DNA of 64,000 nt, taken from positions 620,001 through 684,000 of the forward strand of contig NZ_JASSYX010000004.1 of assembly GCF_030244015.1 (NCBI RefSeq), read 5' to 3'. Made by a program: the position numbers and the translations under genes. The notes under the pieces are model-generated. The model saw only the letters and a program-made list of their open reading frames with translations. It was not told where the DNA came from and did no database searches. The first letter of the stretch is position 1, and every line of letters begins with the position of its first letter. Origin of the DNA: Pedobacter ginsengisoli (GTDB taxonomy: Bacteria; Bacteroidota; Bacteroidia; Sphingobacteriales; Sphingobacteriaceae). Positions 51,724 to 60,831 of this stretch are shown here, in pieces.

Positions 51724-52689
51724 TTATATCAACCCTTCCAACATTTGCTTCAATACCGCCTGCGCTGCCCACAACCGGTTTCCCGCTTCATGGATCACCA
51801 GCGAATTTGGCCCGTCCAATATTTCTGAAGACAGCTCCAGATCACGGCGAACCGGCAGGCAATGCATCACTTTTGCATCATTTGTGCCTTTCAATTTTTC
51901 ATTGTTCAGCATCCAGCCTTCCGGATAGGTCAGGACCTTTCCATATTCCTTATAGCTGGACCAGTTTTTCACATAAATATAATCCGCGGCTTTAAGCGCA
52001 TCATCCAAACTATGGGTAATGTGCGCGCCCGGAGTAAAATCCTCATTCAGCTCATAGCCTCTTGGCTGTGCAATTGTAAAGTCAATCATACCGTCTTCCT
52101 GTGCTTTACACATCCACTCCGCAAAAGAGTTGGGCACTGCCTGCGGCAAAGCCTTGATGTGGGGCGCCCAGGCCAAAACGACTTTGGGTTTATCTTTACC
52201 TTTCCATGTTTCCTTGATGGTCACCAGGTCCGCAAGGCTTTGCAAAGGATGACGTGTTGCACTTTCCAGACTCAGTACCGGGACATTGCAATATTTGATG
52301 AATTTATTAAAGAAATCTTCGTTGTAATCTTCATCCCGGTTTACCAGCTTAGGAAAAGAACGGAGTCCCAATATATCACAATACTGGCCCATCACTGCTG
52401 CAGCTTCACGAATGTGCTCTACTGTAGCTCCATTCATCACTACTCCATCCTGAGTTTCTAGTGCCCAGCCTTCTTTGTCCATGTTCATCACCATCACATT
52501 CATGCCCAGGTTAAGCGCTGCCTTCTGTGTACTCAGGCGCGTACGCAGACTTGGGTTTAGAAAAACAAGGCCCAAAGTCTTGTTCTTTCCCAAATGCTGT
52601 TGTGAATATGGATTTTCCTTTAGGGCCAGCGCATCTTTTAAGAGCTGGCGGATGTCTTGTACATCGTGTACTGAAGTGAATTGATTCAT
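51724..52689 (-). CDS. argF': N-acyl-ornithine carbamoyltransferase (ArgF')
   Basis: The 321-residue transcarbamylase has the carbamoyl-phosphate motif FLNPSLRTRLSTQKAAL, ESATRHPLQSLADL with the HPxQ element, and the C-terminal MHCLPVRRDLELSSEIL. ArgF' enzymes carbamoylate N-acetyl- or N-succinyl-ornithine, not ornithine, and are typical of Bacteroidota and Xanthomonas. The loop after GVVMNG reads A-T-V before EHIREAA; at the specificity position, Glu is reported for the acetyl enzyme and Pro, Ser, Val or Ala for the succinyl type. If V is that position the succinyl substrate is favoured, but this needs an alignment. Confidence 0.93.
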   Translation of the reverse strand: MNQFTSVHDVQDIRQLLKDALALKENPYSQQHLGKNKTLGLVFLNPSLRTRLSTQKAALNLGMNVMVMNMDKEGWALETQDGVVMNGATVEHIREAAAVMGQYCDILGLRSFPKLVNRDEDYNEDFFNKFIKYCNVPVLSLESATRHPLQSLADLVTIKETWKGKDKPKVVLAWAPHIKALPQAVPNSFAEWMCKAQEDGMIDFTIAQPRGYELNEDFTPGAHITHSLDDALKAADYIYVKNWSSYKEYGKVLTYPEGWMLNNEKLKGTNDAKVMHCLPVRRDLELSSEILDGPNSLVIHEAGNRLWAAQAVLKQMLEGLI

Positions 52690-53819
52690 CCTTTTAAAGC
52701 AATTTTAAATTCGTTCAAGAAATGATCCGCCTGGCCTTTGGTTAAGTTTAAAGCAGGCAATAGTCTGATTACATTTGGTTTGGCCTCTCCGGTGAAGATC
52801 TTATGCTTAAACAACAGGTTCTTCTTTACATCAGCCAGGTTTTCAGGCAGTTCTATACCGATCATCAGGCCTCTGCCACGCACTTCTTTTACCGCTTCGA
52901 TCTTCTTAAGTTCTTCGATCAGGTAGCTGCCGACTACTTCTGCGTTTTTCATCAGGTTGTCCTGTTCTATGATTTCGAGAACTGCCAGTGCTGCCGCGCA
53001 GGCCAGGTGATTGCCGCCAAAGGTAGTACCCAGCATACCATGCCACGGTTTAAATTTAGGTGCGATCGAAATTCCGGCAACCGGAAAGCCGTTGCCCATG
53101 CCTTTCGCCATGGTATACACATCGGCATTCACACCTGCGTAGTCGTGGGAATAAAACAATCCCGTTCTTCCGTAACCGCATTGTACACTGTCGGCGATAT
53201 AGACCGCATTGTACTCGTCACAGAGTGAACGGATCTTTTGCAGGAAGCTTCCTGATGCTTCTTTAATTCCGCCTACGCCTTGTATGCCCTCTATGATCAC
53301 TGCGGAGATCTCATTTCCATATGCGGCAAAGGCCTGTGCCAATGCGGCTTCATCGTTGTGCGGAAGGAAAATAACATTATCAGTTTCATTTACCGGCGCT
53401 ACGATCTTTGGATTGTCCGTAGCTGCTACTGCCAGCGATGTCCTGCCGTGAAAGGCGCCCTTAAAGGCGATCACTTTCTTCCTGTTGTTGTAAAAGGAAG
53501 CAAGTTTCAGCGCGTTCTCATTGGCCTCGGCTCCTGAATTGCACAAAAACAGCTGGTAATCTGTCTTGCCGGAGACCTTGCCCAGCTTTTCTGCCAGCTG
53601 AGTCTGCAACGGAATTTTAACAGAATTGGAATAAAAGCCTACTTTATGGAGCTGGTCTGTAACACGGGTTACATAATGCGGATGGGTATGCCCGATCGAG
53701 ATGACGGCATGACCGCCATAAAGGTCCAGGTATTCTTGTCCATTGGCATCCCATACAGTACTGAAGGATGCCTTGGTGATTTCTATGTCGTTTAACGGAT
53801 ATACGTCGAATAAGTTCAT
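52686..53819 (-). CDS. argD: N-acetyl/succinyl-ornithine aminotransferase
   Basis: ArgD transfers an amino group to N-acylglutamate semialdehyde with PLP. The 377-residue class III aminotransferase has LFLCNSGAEANENALKLA, AFKGAFHGRTSLA, the PLP lysine in TMAKGMGNGFPVAG and TFGGNHLACAAALAVLE. Its ATG-to-stop junction with argF' overlaps by 4 bases (52686-52689), a typical coupling. It lies between argC and argF' in the pathway order. Confidence 0.93.
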   Translation of the reverse strand: MNLFDVYPLNDIEITKASFSTVWDANGQEYLDLYGGHAVISIGHTHPHYVTRVTDQLHKVGFYSNSVKIPLQTQLAEKLGKVSGKTDYQLFLCNSGAEANENALKLASFYNNRKKVIAFKGAFHGRTSLAVAATDNPKIVAPVNETDNVIFLPHNDEAALAQAFAAYGNEISAVIIEGIQGVGGIKEASGSFLQKIRSLCDEYNAVYIADSVQCGYGRTGLFYSHDYAGVNADVYTMAKGMGNGFPVAGISIAPKFKPWHGMLGTTFGGNHLACAAALAVLEIIEQDNLMKNAEVVGSYLIEELKKIEAVKEVRGRGLMIGIELPENLADVKKNLLFKHKIFTGEAKPNVIRLLPALNLTKGQADHFLNEFKIALKG

Positions 53820-53900
53820 GGCGTAGTTCTTTATGTTTTAATAACTTGAATAATTGTGCTGAGGCGCTATGACTGGGTAAAATCGGCGCAGCGGGTTTAA

Positions 53901-54872
53901 TTAAAACGCCGCCGCTTTAAGCCGCAATCCTGCACTTTCTTCAAGTCCAAACATCAGGTTCATGTTTTGCACGGCCTGTCCGCTTGCTCCTTTCAGCAAA
54001 TTATCTGCGATACTGACAATAAATAATTTATTGCCATGCTTCTCTACGTGTACCAATACTTTATTGGTATTGACAACCTGTTTCAGATCGATATTTTTCC
54101 TGCTCACGTGTGTAAAAACATGCGCTGCATAGTAATCTTCAAATATACGCTGTGCCTCTTCGGTTGTCAGATCGCTTTCTACATAAATCGCCGCCAGAAT
54201 GCCCCTGGTAAAAGCACCGCGCTGAGGGATAAAGTTGATCGTCTGGTCAAAACCTCTGTCCAGTTGTTTCAGGCTCTCTCCGATTTCGTTCAGGTGCTGG
54301 TGTTCAAAAGCTTTGTAGACCGACAGGTTATTGCTGCGCCAGCTAAAGTGCGACGTACCTGACAAGCTCTGTCCTGCTCCTGTTGATCCTGTAGTGGCAT
54401 TGATGTGCACTTCGCCTGTCAGCAGCCCTTTGGCCGCCAGCGGCAGCAGCCCCAGCTGAATCGTAGTAGCAAAACAACCCGGATTGGCTATATAACTGGC
54501 TTCTTTTATCTTTTCTCTGTTTAGCTCGGGCAGGCCATAAACCCATTTGCTCCCTGCATTGACCTTCAGCCTGAAGTCCTGGCTCAGATCAATGATCTTT
54601 ACATCGGCAGCTACCGGATTGGCATCCAGGAATTTCTTAGCGTCACCATGGCCCACGCAAAGGAACATGACATCGATGTCCTGGGACAGCTCCCCGGTAA
54701 AACGAAGATCGGTATCTCCAAAAAGATCGGTATGCACATCAGATATCTTATTGCCGGCATTACTGCTGCTGTGTACAAAGGCAATTTCAACGGAAGGGTG
54801 ATTGATCAGCAAACGGAGCATTTCCCCGCCGGTGTATCCCGCTCCTCCTATTATTCCCGCTTTAATCTTCAT
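53901..54872 (-). CDS. argC: N-acetyl-gamma-glutamyl-phosphate reductase
   Basis: ArgC reduces N-acylglutamyl phosphate to its semialdehyde. The 323-residue protein has the NADP fold GIIGGAGYTGGEMLRLL, the catalytic cysteine in NPGCFATTIQLGLLPL, and a second domain with FIPQRGAFTRGILAAIY. Its start overlaps the argG stop by 11 bases, so the two are coupled. Confidence 0.95.
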   Translation of the reverse strand: MKIKAGIIGGAGYTGGEMLRLLINHPSVEIAFVHSSSNAGNKISDVHTDLFGDTDLRFTGELSQDIDVMFLCVGHGDAKKFLDANPVAADVKIIDLSQDFRLKVNAGSKWVYGLPELNREKIKEASYIANPGCFATTIQLGLLPLAAKGLLTGEVHINATTGSTGAGQSLSGTSHFSWRSNNLSVYKAFEHQHLNEIGESLKQLDRGFDQTINFIPQRGAFTRGILAAIYVESDLTTEEAQRIFEDYYAAHVFTHVSRKNIDLKQVVNTNKVLVHVEKHGNKLFIVSIADNLLKGASGQAVQNMNLMFGLEESAGLRLKAAAF

Positions 54873-56055
54873 GGCTGTTCACTTTATGCCAGATCATGAC
54901 CTGGTTGCCAAAAATTTTAGAGAAACCTTTTACATCTTCTCCGCTCCATGCATTGTTCATTTCGCCGTAACTGCCGAATTTATTGCTCATCAGGTCATGA
55001 TCTGACTCAATGCCGATAATGTTGAAGCGGTATGGCAGAAGTTCTACAAATACTTTTCCGCTCACCACTTTCTGCGTATCGGTTAAAAACGCTTCAATGT
55101 TGCGCATGACCGGGTCATGGAACTGTCCCTCATGCAGCCAGTTGCCATAGAAAGAAGACAGCTGCTCCTTCCAGGACAATTGCCATTTGGTCAGTGTATG
55201 TTTTTCAAGTGTATGATGTGCCTTGATGATCACCATCGGAGCCGCAGCTTCAAAGCCCACACGGCCTTTAATTCCTATAATTGTATCGCCAACATGAATG
55301 TCTCTGCCCAGGCCATACGGCTGGGCAATGGCCTGCAATTTCTGGATCGCCCTGACCGGGGCAAATGTTTCGCCGTCAATCGCCACCAGCTCCCCTTTTT
55401 CAAAAATCAGTTCCAGTTTGCGTGGCTCCGTCTCTGTAACCTGCGTTGGCCAGGCCTCTTCAGGCAAGGTTTCGTTGGAAGTCAAGGTTTCTTTACCCCC
55501 AACCGATGTTCCCCATAACCCTTTATTGATCGAATACCTTGCCTTTTCAGCACTATATACAACACCGCGCTCAGCCAGGTATTCTATTTCCGCTTCGCGG
55601 GATAATTTTAAGTCCCTGATCGGAGTAATGATCTCTACCCCGGGAATAATGATGTTGAAAATCATATCGAAACGCACCTGGTCGTTTCCTGCTCCGGTAC
55701 TTCCGTGCGCTACATAATCTGCGCCTATTTTTTTTACATAATTGGCAATGGCTGTTGCCTGACTTACACGTTCCGCGCTAACGGACAGCGGGTAAGTTGC
55801 ATTTTTCAATACGTTGCCATAGATCAGGTATTTGATACAGCTGTCATAATAATTTGTAGTTTCGTCAACCACAGCATGAGAAGCAACACCCAAAGCGTAA
55901 GCACGTTTTTCTATTTCCTGCAGTTCTTCATCAGAAAAACCCCCGGTGTTCACAATTACAGAATGCACTTCCAAATCACGGTCCTGGGCCAGGTAAATAC
56001 AGCAAAATGAGGTATCGAGACCTCCGCTAAAAGCTAAAACAACTTTCTTCTTCAT
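54862..56055 (-). CDS. argG: Argininosuccinate synthase
   Basis: ArgG joins citrulline and aspartate with ATP. The 397-residue protein has the PP-loop AFSGGLDTSFCC, GSTGAGNDQVRFD and GRDIHVGDTIIGIKGR. It is the second gene of the cluster, 11 bases after the GNAT gene, and overlaps argC by 11 bases. Length is normal for the family. Confidence 0.96.
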   Translation of the reverse strand: MKKKVVLAFSGGLDTSFCCIYLAQDRDLEVHSVIVNTGGFSDEELQEIEKRAYALGVASHAVVDETTNYYDSCIKYLIYGNVLKNATYPLSVSAERVSQATAIANYVKKIGADYVAHGSTGAGNDQVRFDMIFNIIIPGVEIITPIRDLKLSREAEIEYLAERGVVYSAEKARYSINKGLWGTSVGGKETLTSNETLPEEAWPTQVTETEPRKLELIFEKGELVAIDGETFAPVRAIQKLQAIAQPYGLGRDIHVGDTIIGIKGRVGFEAAAPMVIIKAHHTLEKHTLTKWQLSWKEQLSSFYGNWLHEGQFHDPVMRNIEAFLTDTQKVVSGKVFVELLPYRFNIIGIESDHDLMSNKFGSYGEMNNAWSGEDVKGFSKIFGNQVMIWHKVNSHED

Positions 56056-56066
56056 ATTAAAAACAG

Positions 56067-56771
56067 CTATTTATTAAATAAAAACGTAAACAATAACAAC
56101 AGGGACTTCAAGCCCTTATTTTGTGGTTTTGATTTGAGTACCAGCTTCTGCTTAATGCTCATGAATCGTTCATAAAGCGTTGGGTTCTTATGCAGTTCTT
56201 CCGCAAATTTCTTTGCTGCCTCGTGCTTTTGTTCCACCGGATCATACAACATAGCTGTGCACATACAGTTCTTACGCTCCTTCATCTTCAGGATCTCAAA
56301 GTTCACACAGCTTTGACAGCCCTTCCAGAATTCTTCATCCTGGGTGAGTTCCGAATAGGTGACAGGCTCATATCCAAGGTCTGAATTGATCTTCATCACC
56401 GCCAGACCAGTGGTCAGTCCAAAAATCTTTGCCTTCGGATATTTTTGTCTGGACAATTCAAATATTTTATGCTTAATGGCGTTTGCGAGACCCGCCTTGC
56501 GGTATTTCGGACTTACGATCAGTCCTGAATTGGCCACAAACTGTCCGTGGCTCCAGGTTTCGATATAACAAAATCCGGCCCATGAGCCATCCTTATGAAA
56601 AGCAATGACCGCTTTTCCATCCACCATTTTACCGGCCACATATTCCGGGGAACGTTTGGCGATACCGGTGCCGCGTGCTTTTGCAGACTCTGACATTTCC
56701 TCACAGATCTCTTCTGCGAAGACACGATGTTCAGGAAGCGCTACCAGCACTATAAAATCGTTTATATTCAT
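56067..56771 (-). CDS. GNAT acetyltransferase, probable N-acylglutamate synthase
   Basis: The 234-residue protein has a GNAT fold: SWAGFCYIETWSHGQFV, GLIVSPKYRKAGLANAIKHKIF (acetyl-CoA loop R/K-x-x-G-x-A) and LTTGLAVMKINSDLGYEPV, with a cysteine pair region FWKGCQSCVNFE and NCMC further on. It opens the arginine cluster 11 bases before argG and is the only acyltransferase here; no argA or argJ is present. GNAT proteins at this spot in Bacteroidota have been proposed to make N-acylglutamate, the missing first step. The assignment is inference from position and family. Confidence 0.7.
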   Translation of the reverse strand: MNINDFIVLVALPEHRVFAEEICEEMSESAKARGTGIAKRSPEYVAGKMVDGKAVIAFHKDGSWAGFCYIETWSHGQFVANSGLIVSPKYRKAGLANAIKHKIFELSRQKYPKAKIFGLTTGLAVMKINSDLGYEPVTYSELTQDEEFWKGCQSCVNFEILKMKERKNCMCTAMLYDPVEQKHEAAKKFAEELHKNPTLYERFMSIKQKLVLKSKPQNKGLKSLLLLFTFLFNK

Positions 56772-57117
56772 TAATACGATAACGAAAAAATATACATGTT
56801 CTGATTAATTGTTTTTTGAGAGGCAATCCTCTGTGGAAAAATTCACTGGTTGATCAGCGATTTACTCAAATGCGCGGCGTATAGGTTTGCCGGTTGGTAG
56901 TAACAGAAAATATGGGTCGCAAACGCTCAATAAACAAACTTTTAGAAGCAATATTCTTTGCCTCTACAATAGAAAGTTTATGTGGTGCGTACGTGTTCAT
57001 TTTCTATTTACAGTTATTCTTTAAATGACTTGAGGCGCAAAGGTTTAAATAAATATCGAGTTGTGCAATACGTTTTTGATTTTTTTACATTTTTCAGTAA
57101 AAAGAAATTCAGGTGAT
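56772..57117. other. 346-base region upstream of the arg cluster
   Basis: Between the GNAT gene and the FAD oxidoreductase gene. It holds a possible short ORF (56866-57000, below) preceded by a promoter-like TTG...AACCTTTG stretch near 57038-57065. A small hairpin AGAGG-ATTG-CCTCT lies near 56818-56832. No ARG-box-like dyad was found by eye. No terminator-type structure separates the short ORF from the GNAT gene, so it may belong to the arg transcript. Confidence 0.35.
56866..57000 (-). CDS. Possible 44-codon upstream ORF of the arg cluster
   Basis: From ATG at 57000 the frame reads MNTYAPHKLSIVEAKNI, then KSLFIERLRPIFSV and a basic end (NRQTYTPRI) before TGA. It lies 94 bases upstream of the GNAT gene and contains four Arg codons. 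There is no terminator-type hairpin afterwards, so an attenuation role like that of trp is not supported. No family resemblance is recognised; it may be chance. Confidence 0.25.
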   Translation of the reverse strand: MNTYAPHKLSIVEAKNIASKSLFIERLRPIFSVTTNRQTYTPRI

Positions 57118-58320
57118 TTACCTTCCAAACCGGAAATAATGAGACAGCAAATCCGGCGATCCGTCCATCATGCCCATGATCATATCCATTCCTGTAACTG
57201 AAAAAGTAATTCCATTGCCCCCGAAGCCCAGCACAAAATAGCTGTTGGGAAATTTTGGATGGCTGCCGATGTAAGGCAATCCGTCTTTAGTTTCACCAAA
57301 AGTCCCCGCCCAGCAAAAATCCTCAATAAAATTAACCTCCGGCAGATACCTTTTCAGGGTCTTCAGCAGTTTGTCTCTTTTCCTCCCGATCAGTAAATCT
57401 CTTCTGGTGGCATTTCTGAAATTTTCGTCCTCACCTCCTACCAGCATTCTTCCGTCTTCAGTACTGCGCAGGTATAAATAAGGCAGATCTGTGTTCCAGA
57501 ATAAGGTATCCTTCCAGACATCCGCATCCTGCCCGCCTTTCTCACTGATCATGGCATAGGTACTTTTCAAGCTGACTATTTTATCGGGCAGCATTTGCTG
57601 CGCCTCGTACCCTGTGCAATAGATGATGTTTTTTGCTTTAATACTGGCACCAGTATCTAATTCAAGCAATACATAACCGGTTTCATATCTGACTTTTTGC
57701 AATTCAGTTTTGTCAAATACCTGCAGCCCTCTGCTGCTGTTAAAATGCAGGAGGTCATGAGCCAGACGAAAAGCATCGATGCTCGCACCATCGGCAGATG
57801 CGATGGCGCCCTCCGCAACAATACCATAAGTCGATCTGAGGGCCGGCCTGTCCAGCCACTTTACATCAAATCCAGCTTCGAAACGGGCCTCGAACTCCTT
57901 CCTGAGCCATTTCAGGTCTTTGGGATTTCCTGCAAAATAAACGGACTCTTTTTTCTCAAAATCACAAGTTGACCCGATTTCTTCTACCAGTTTTTCCAGT
58001 TTGTATATTGCGTCCCGGCATGCTTTGTAACTAGCTATAGCACCCTGCTGGCCAATCATCTCTTTTAGCTGATATAACGGGACATCGACCTCATACTGAA
58101 GCATTGACGTCGTGGCGGATGTACTGCCGTGAGCAATTTCCCGTTTATCGATCAATACAGTATCATAGCCCTTTTCTTTGCAGGCATGCGCCATCAGCGC
58201 GCCGGTAATGCCGCTGCCAACGATAACCACATCGCATTCCAGGTTGTTTCTCAGAGAAGGATAAGAATGCATGAGTCCATTTCTTACCAGCCAGAAGGGC
58301 TCATTCGAGCGTATATCCAT
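57118..58320 (-). CDS. FAD-dependent oxidoreductase, DAO family
   Basis: The 400-residue protein has the FAD-binding dinucleotide fold CDVVIVGSGITGALMAH with the later acidic residue, then IAHGSTSATTSMLQYEVD, and a C-terminal part with CWAGTFGETKDGLPYIG and LGFGGNGITFSVTG. This is the D-amino acid oxidase/glycine oxidase group, which oxidises amino acids or N-methylated compounds. A substrate cannot be read. It is transcribed alone, in the same direction as but separate from the arg cluster, and divergently from the M28 gene. Confidence 0.85.
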   Translation of the reverse strand: MDIRSNEPFWLVRNGLMHSYPSLRNNLECDVVIVGSGITGALMAHACKEKGYDTVLIDKREIAHGSTSATTSMLQYEVDVPLYQLKEMIGQQGAIASYKACRDAIYKLEKLVEEIGSTCDFEKKESVYFAGNPKDLKWLRKEFEARFEAGFDVKWLDRPALRSTYGIVAEGAIASADGASIDAFRLAHDLLHFNSSRGLQVFDKTELQKVRYETGYVLLELDTGASIKAKNIIYCTGYEAQQMLPDKIVSLKSTYAMISEKGGQDADVWKDTLFWNTDLPYLYLRSTEDGRMLVGGEDENFRNATRRDLLIGRKRDKLLKTLKRYLPEVNFIEDFCWAGTFGETKDGLPYIGSHPKFPNSYFVLGFGGNGITFSVTGMDMIMGMMDGSPDLLSHYFRFGR

Positions 58321-58426
58321 AATTTTACAGTAATCTTTCTACAACAACAAACCGGACATTCTGTTTTCATGCGGAACATTTAAAATTTATGTAAGTTTAT
58401 CTCATCACACATTTGAATTGAACGCA

Positions 58427-59572
58427 ATGAAACATTTGCTCATCTTGCTCCTTCTTTTTGCAGGTAGTTGCCTGCATGCCCAGGATCTGCCTGCAGCCAA
58501 AAACATCGTCGGGCAGCTGACCTCAAAGTCCATGTGGGGCAGGGGCTATACCAACCAGGGAATGGCCAAAGCCGCCGAATTTATCATCAATCAGTTCAAG
58601 TCCTATGGCTTAAAACCCATAGCAGGAAAAGATTTTAAACAAGTCTTTTCATTCCCCGTCAATACTTTCCCAGGAAAAATGGAAGTCAGCCTGAACGGCA
58701 GGAAACTCATTCCCGGTAAGGACTTTATCGTGATGCCTGAAAGTACCGGTAAAAAAACAGAAGGAAATCTGCAGCAAGCGGACAGCATCACCTTTGTCAA
58801 TCCCGGTCAGCGGTTGATGGTTCAGCTTAAAGATAAACTCACCTGGTCTGTAGCCCGGCAGCAGGAAGATTACACAGGAATTCAAATCGACAGGAAAACT
58901 GTAAAAACTGCTCCGGAAAATATAGAACTGAACATAGAAAACGATTTTGTAGAACAATTCAGCGCCGCCAACATTTGTGCAATGGTAAAAGGCACCAAAA
59001 AACCGGACTCCATTATCGTCATCTCCGCGCATTACGATCACCTTGGTGGAATGGGGAGTGACATTTACTTCCCGGGGGCTAACGACAATGCCAGCGGCAT
59101 CGCCTTTCTCCTGGGCCTAGCCAAATATTATGCGGCCCATCCACAACCCTACAGCATTGTTTTTATTTGCTTTGCCGCAGAAGAAGCCGGGCTGGTCGGT
59201 TCTAAATATTTCACAGAGCATCCGCTGATCCCTCTCGAACAGATCCGCTTTTTGATCAATGTAGACATGGTCGGCACCGGTGAAGGTGGAATCACTGTAG
59301 TGAATGCCACGCTCCATACTAAAGAATTTGCGCTGCTCAATAAGATCAACAATGACAATAAATACCTTACTAAAATAAATCCAAGAGGCAAAGCCGCCAA
59401 TAGCGATCATTATTTTTTTACGGAAAAGGGGGTTCCCGCATTTTTCATTTATACCCTGGGCGGAATAAGTGCCTATCATGATGTCTTTGATCTGGCACCA
59501 ACACTTCCATTCACCGAATACTACGACCTTTTCAAGCTTTTTATCGCATTCAATAAGGCACTGGTAAAATAA
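58427..59572 (+). CDS. Secreted M28-family peptidase
   Basis: The ATG at 58427 follows an in-frame TTG and gives a signal peptide (MKHLLILLLLFAGSCLHA, then QD). The 381-residue protein has a degenerate N-terminal beta-rich domain (about 20-150) and the M28 zinc catalytic domain: ISAHYDHLGG, GANDNASGIAF, FAAEEAGLVGS and later NSDHYFFTEKG and AYHDVFD, which supply His, Asp, Glu, Asp and His ligands for two zinc ions. Aminopeptidase or glutamate carboxypeptidase activity is likely; the substrate is not known. Confidence 0.88.
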   Translation: MKHLLILLLLFAGSCLHAQDLPAAKNIVGQLTSKSMWGRGYTNQGMAKAAEFIINQFKSYGLKPIAGKDFKQVFSFPVNTFPGKMEVSLNGRKLIPGKDFIVMPESTGKKTEGNLQQADSITFVNPGQRLMVQLKDKLTWSVARQQEDYTGIQIDRKTVKTAPENIELNIENDFVEQFSAANICAMVKGTKKPDSIIVISAHYDHLGGMGSDIYFPGANDNASGIAFLLGLAKYYAAHPQPYSIVFICFAAEEAGLVGSKYFTEHPLIPLEQIRFLINVDMVGTGEGGITVVNATLHTKEFALLNKINNDNKYLTKINPRGKAANSDHYFFTEKGVPAFFIYTLGGISAYHDVFDLAPTLPFTEYYDLFKLFIAFNKALVK

Positions 59573-59672
59573 CTGGCTGACAAAAATAAATAGGCTGGCT
59601 GCAAACCAAAATCAGTCTTTTCACGTACATGCTTATATGTACCTCTGAAAAACTAAATGTCAATAGGATATC

Positions 59673-59706
59673 GCGGCTTACTTCATAAGTAAGCCGCTTT
59701 TTTTTA
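59673..59706 (+). terminator. Strong terminator after the M28 gene
   Basis: GCGGCTTACTT (59673-59683) and AAGTAAGCCGC (59687-59697) form a perfect 11-bp stem with a three-base loop CAT, followed by nine T residues (59698-59706). It lies 101 bases after the stop at 59572. Confidence 0.9.
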
Positions 59707-59766
59707 TTTAAGGCGATAGTTTAAACCAATTTCCTTTAATTTCGTTTTATATTAAAATCCATATTT

Positions 59767-60072
59767 ATGTTTGACAAATTAATGGCAGCTCAGCAAAAAG
59801 CTGATGAAATAAAGAAAAGACTGGACACCATCTCTGTTTATGGTGAAGTGGAAGGCGGAAAGATCCGCATCACGGCAACAGCCAACAAAGTCATTACCTC
59901 AGTAGAGATTGACGAAGATTTTCATAAGCAGTCCGACAAGGAAGAACTCGAAGAGCTTTTGCTTACCGCAGTAAATAAAGCGCTGACACAGGCAGAGCAG
60001 GTAAGCGCTGCTGAAATGCAAAATATGACCAAGGATATGCTTGGCGGCCTTGGCGGTATGTTTGGCCAATAA
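59767..60072 (+). CDS. ybaB: YbaB/EbfC-family nucleoid-associated protein
   Basis: The 101-residue protein matches YbaB/EbfC in length and fold: a dimeric DNA-binding protein with KLMAAQQKADEIKKRLDTI, the strand EVEGGKIRITATANKVI and a C-terminal helix TQAEQVSAAEMQNMTKDM. It often sits beside recR or dnaX, but here it is a single gene. Plus-strand, 37 bases before the UPF0173 gene. Confidence 0.92.
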   Translation: MFDKLMAAQQKADEIKKRLDTISVYGEVEGGKIRITATANKVITSVEIDEDFHKQSDKEELEELLLTAVNKALTQAEQVSAAEMQNMTKDMLGGLGGMFGQ

Positions 60073-60108
60073 TTTATTTGAGTCTTAAATTACATTGAAA
60101 CTACCATT

Positions 60109-60786
60109 ATGAAGTTCACTTATTATGGCCAGTCGTGTTTCTGCATCGAGGCCGATGGCAGGAAATTCCTTTTCGATCCCTTTATCACCCACAATCCGCT
60201 GGCAAAACATATTGATATAAAAACAATTGAGGCCGATTACATTCTTGTAAGTCACGGTCATGCCGATCATATAGCAGACCTTGTTGAAATAGCAAACAAT
60301 ACCAACGCCCATGTGATTGCTATAGTAGAAGTCGCTGCCTGGATCAGGAATCAGGGGGTAAAAAATGTAACTGATGTCAACTTCGGAAAAGCAAAATTTG
60401 ATTTCGGAACATTAAGAACCGTCTGGGCGGTCCACACCAGTGCCAATCCCGACGACAGCTACGGCGGCAACCCTGCCGGATTTGTACTGGAGCTCGAAGG
60501 AAAGACTTTTTACTTTGCCGGGGACACTGCGCTTACCTGGGAAATGAAGATTCTTGCGGATCTGTACAGCCTGGACTATTCCATTCTTCCGATCGGTGGT
60601 CACTACACCATGGATGTGGACGATGCTTTAATCGCTACAAAATACCTGGAATGTGATAAAGTGATCGGCGTGCATTACAATACCTTCCCGCCAATTCAAA
60701 TTGACACTGACGAAGCTGTTGCCAAATTCAAAAGAGAGCATAAGACTTTGCTTTTGCCGGGTATTGGTGAAACCATTGAGCTTTAA
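60109..60786 (+). CDS. Metal-dependent hydrolase, UPF0173 family
   Basis: The 225-residue protein is a metallo-beta-lactamase fold with LVSHGHADHIADLVE (HxHxDH), the later FYFAGDTALTWEM, Asp, and GGHYTMDVDDALIATKYLEC and VHYNTFPPI (His). This is the UPF0173 (YtkL-like) group, whose substrate is unknown. It probably shares a transcript with ybaB. Confidence 0.88.
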   Translation: MKFTYYGQSCFCIEADGRKFLFDPFITHNPLAKHIDIKTIEADYILVSHGHADHIADLVEIANNTNAHVIAIVEVAAWIRNQGVKNVTDVNFGKAKFDFGTLRTVWAVHTSANPDDSYGGNPAGFVLELEGKTFYFAGDTALTWEMKILADLYSLDYSILPIGGHYTMDVDDALIATKYLECDKVIGVHYNTFPPIQIDTDEAVAKFKREHKTLLLPGIGETIEL

Positions 60787-60831
60787 TTATTCCTATCCCG
60801 CAACTTAGATTATTGCAAAAGGATTTAAACT

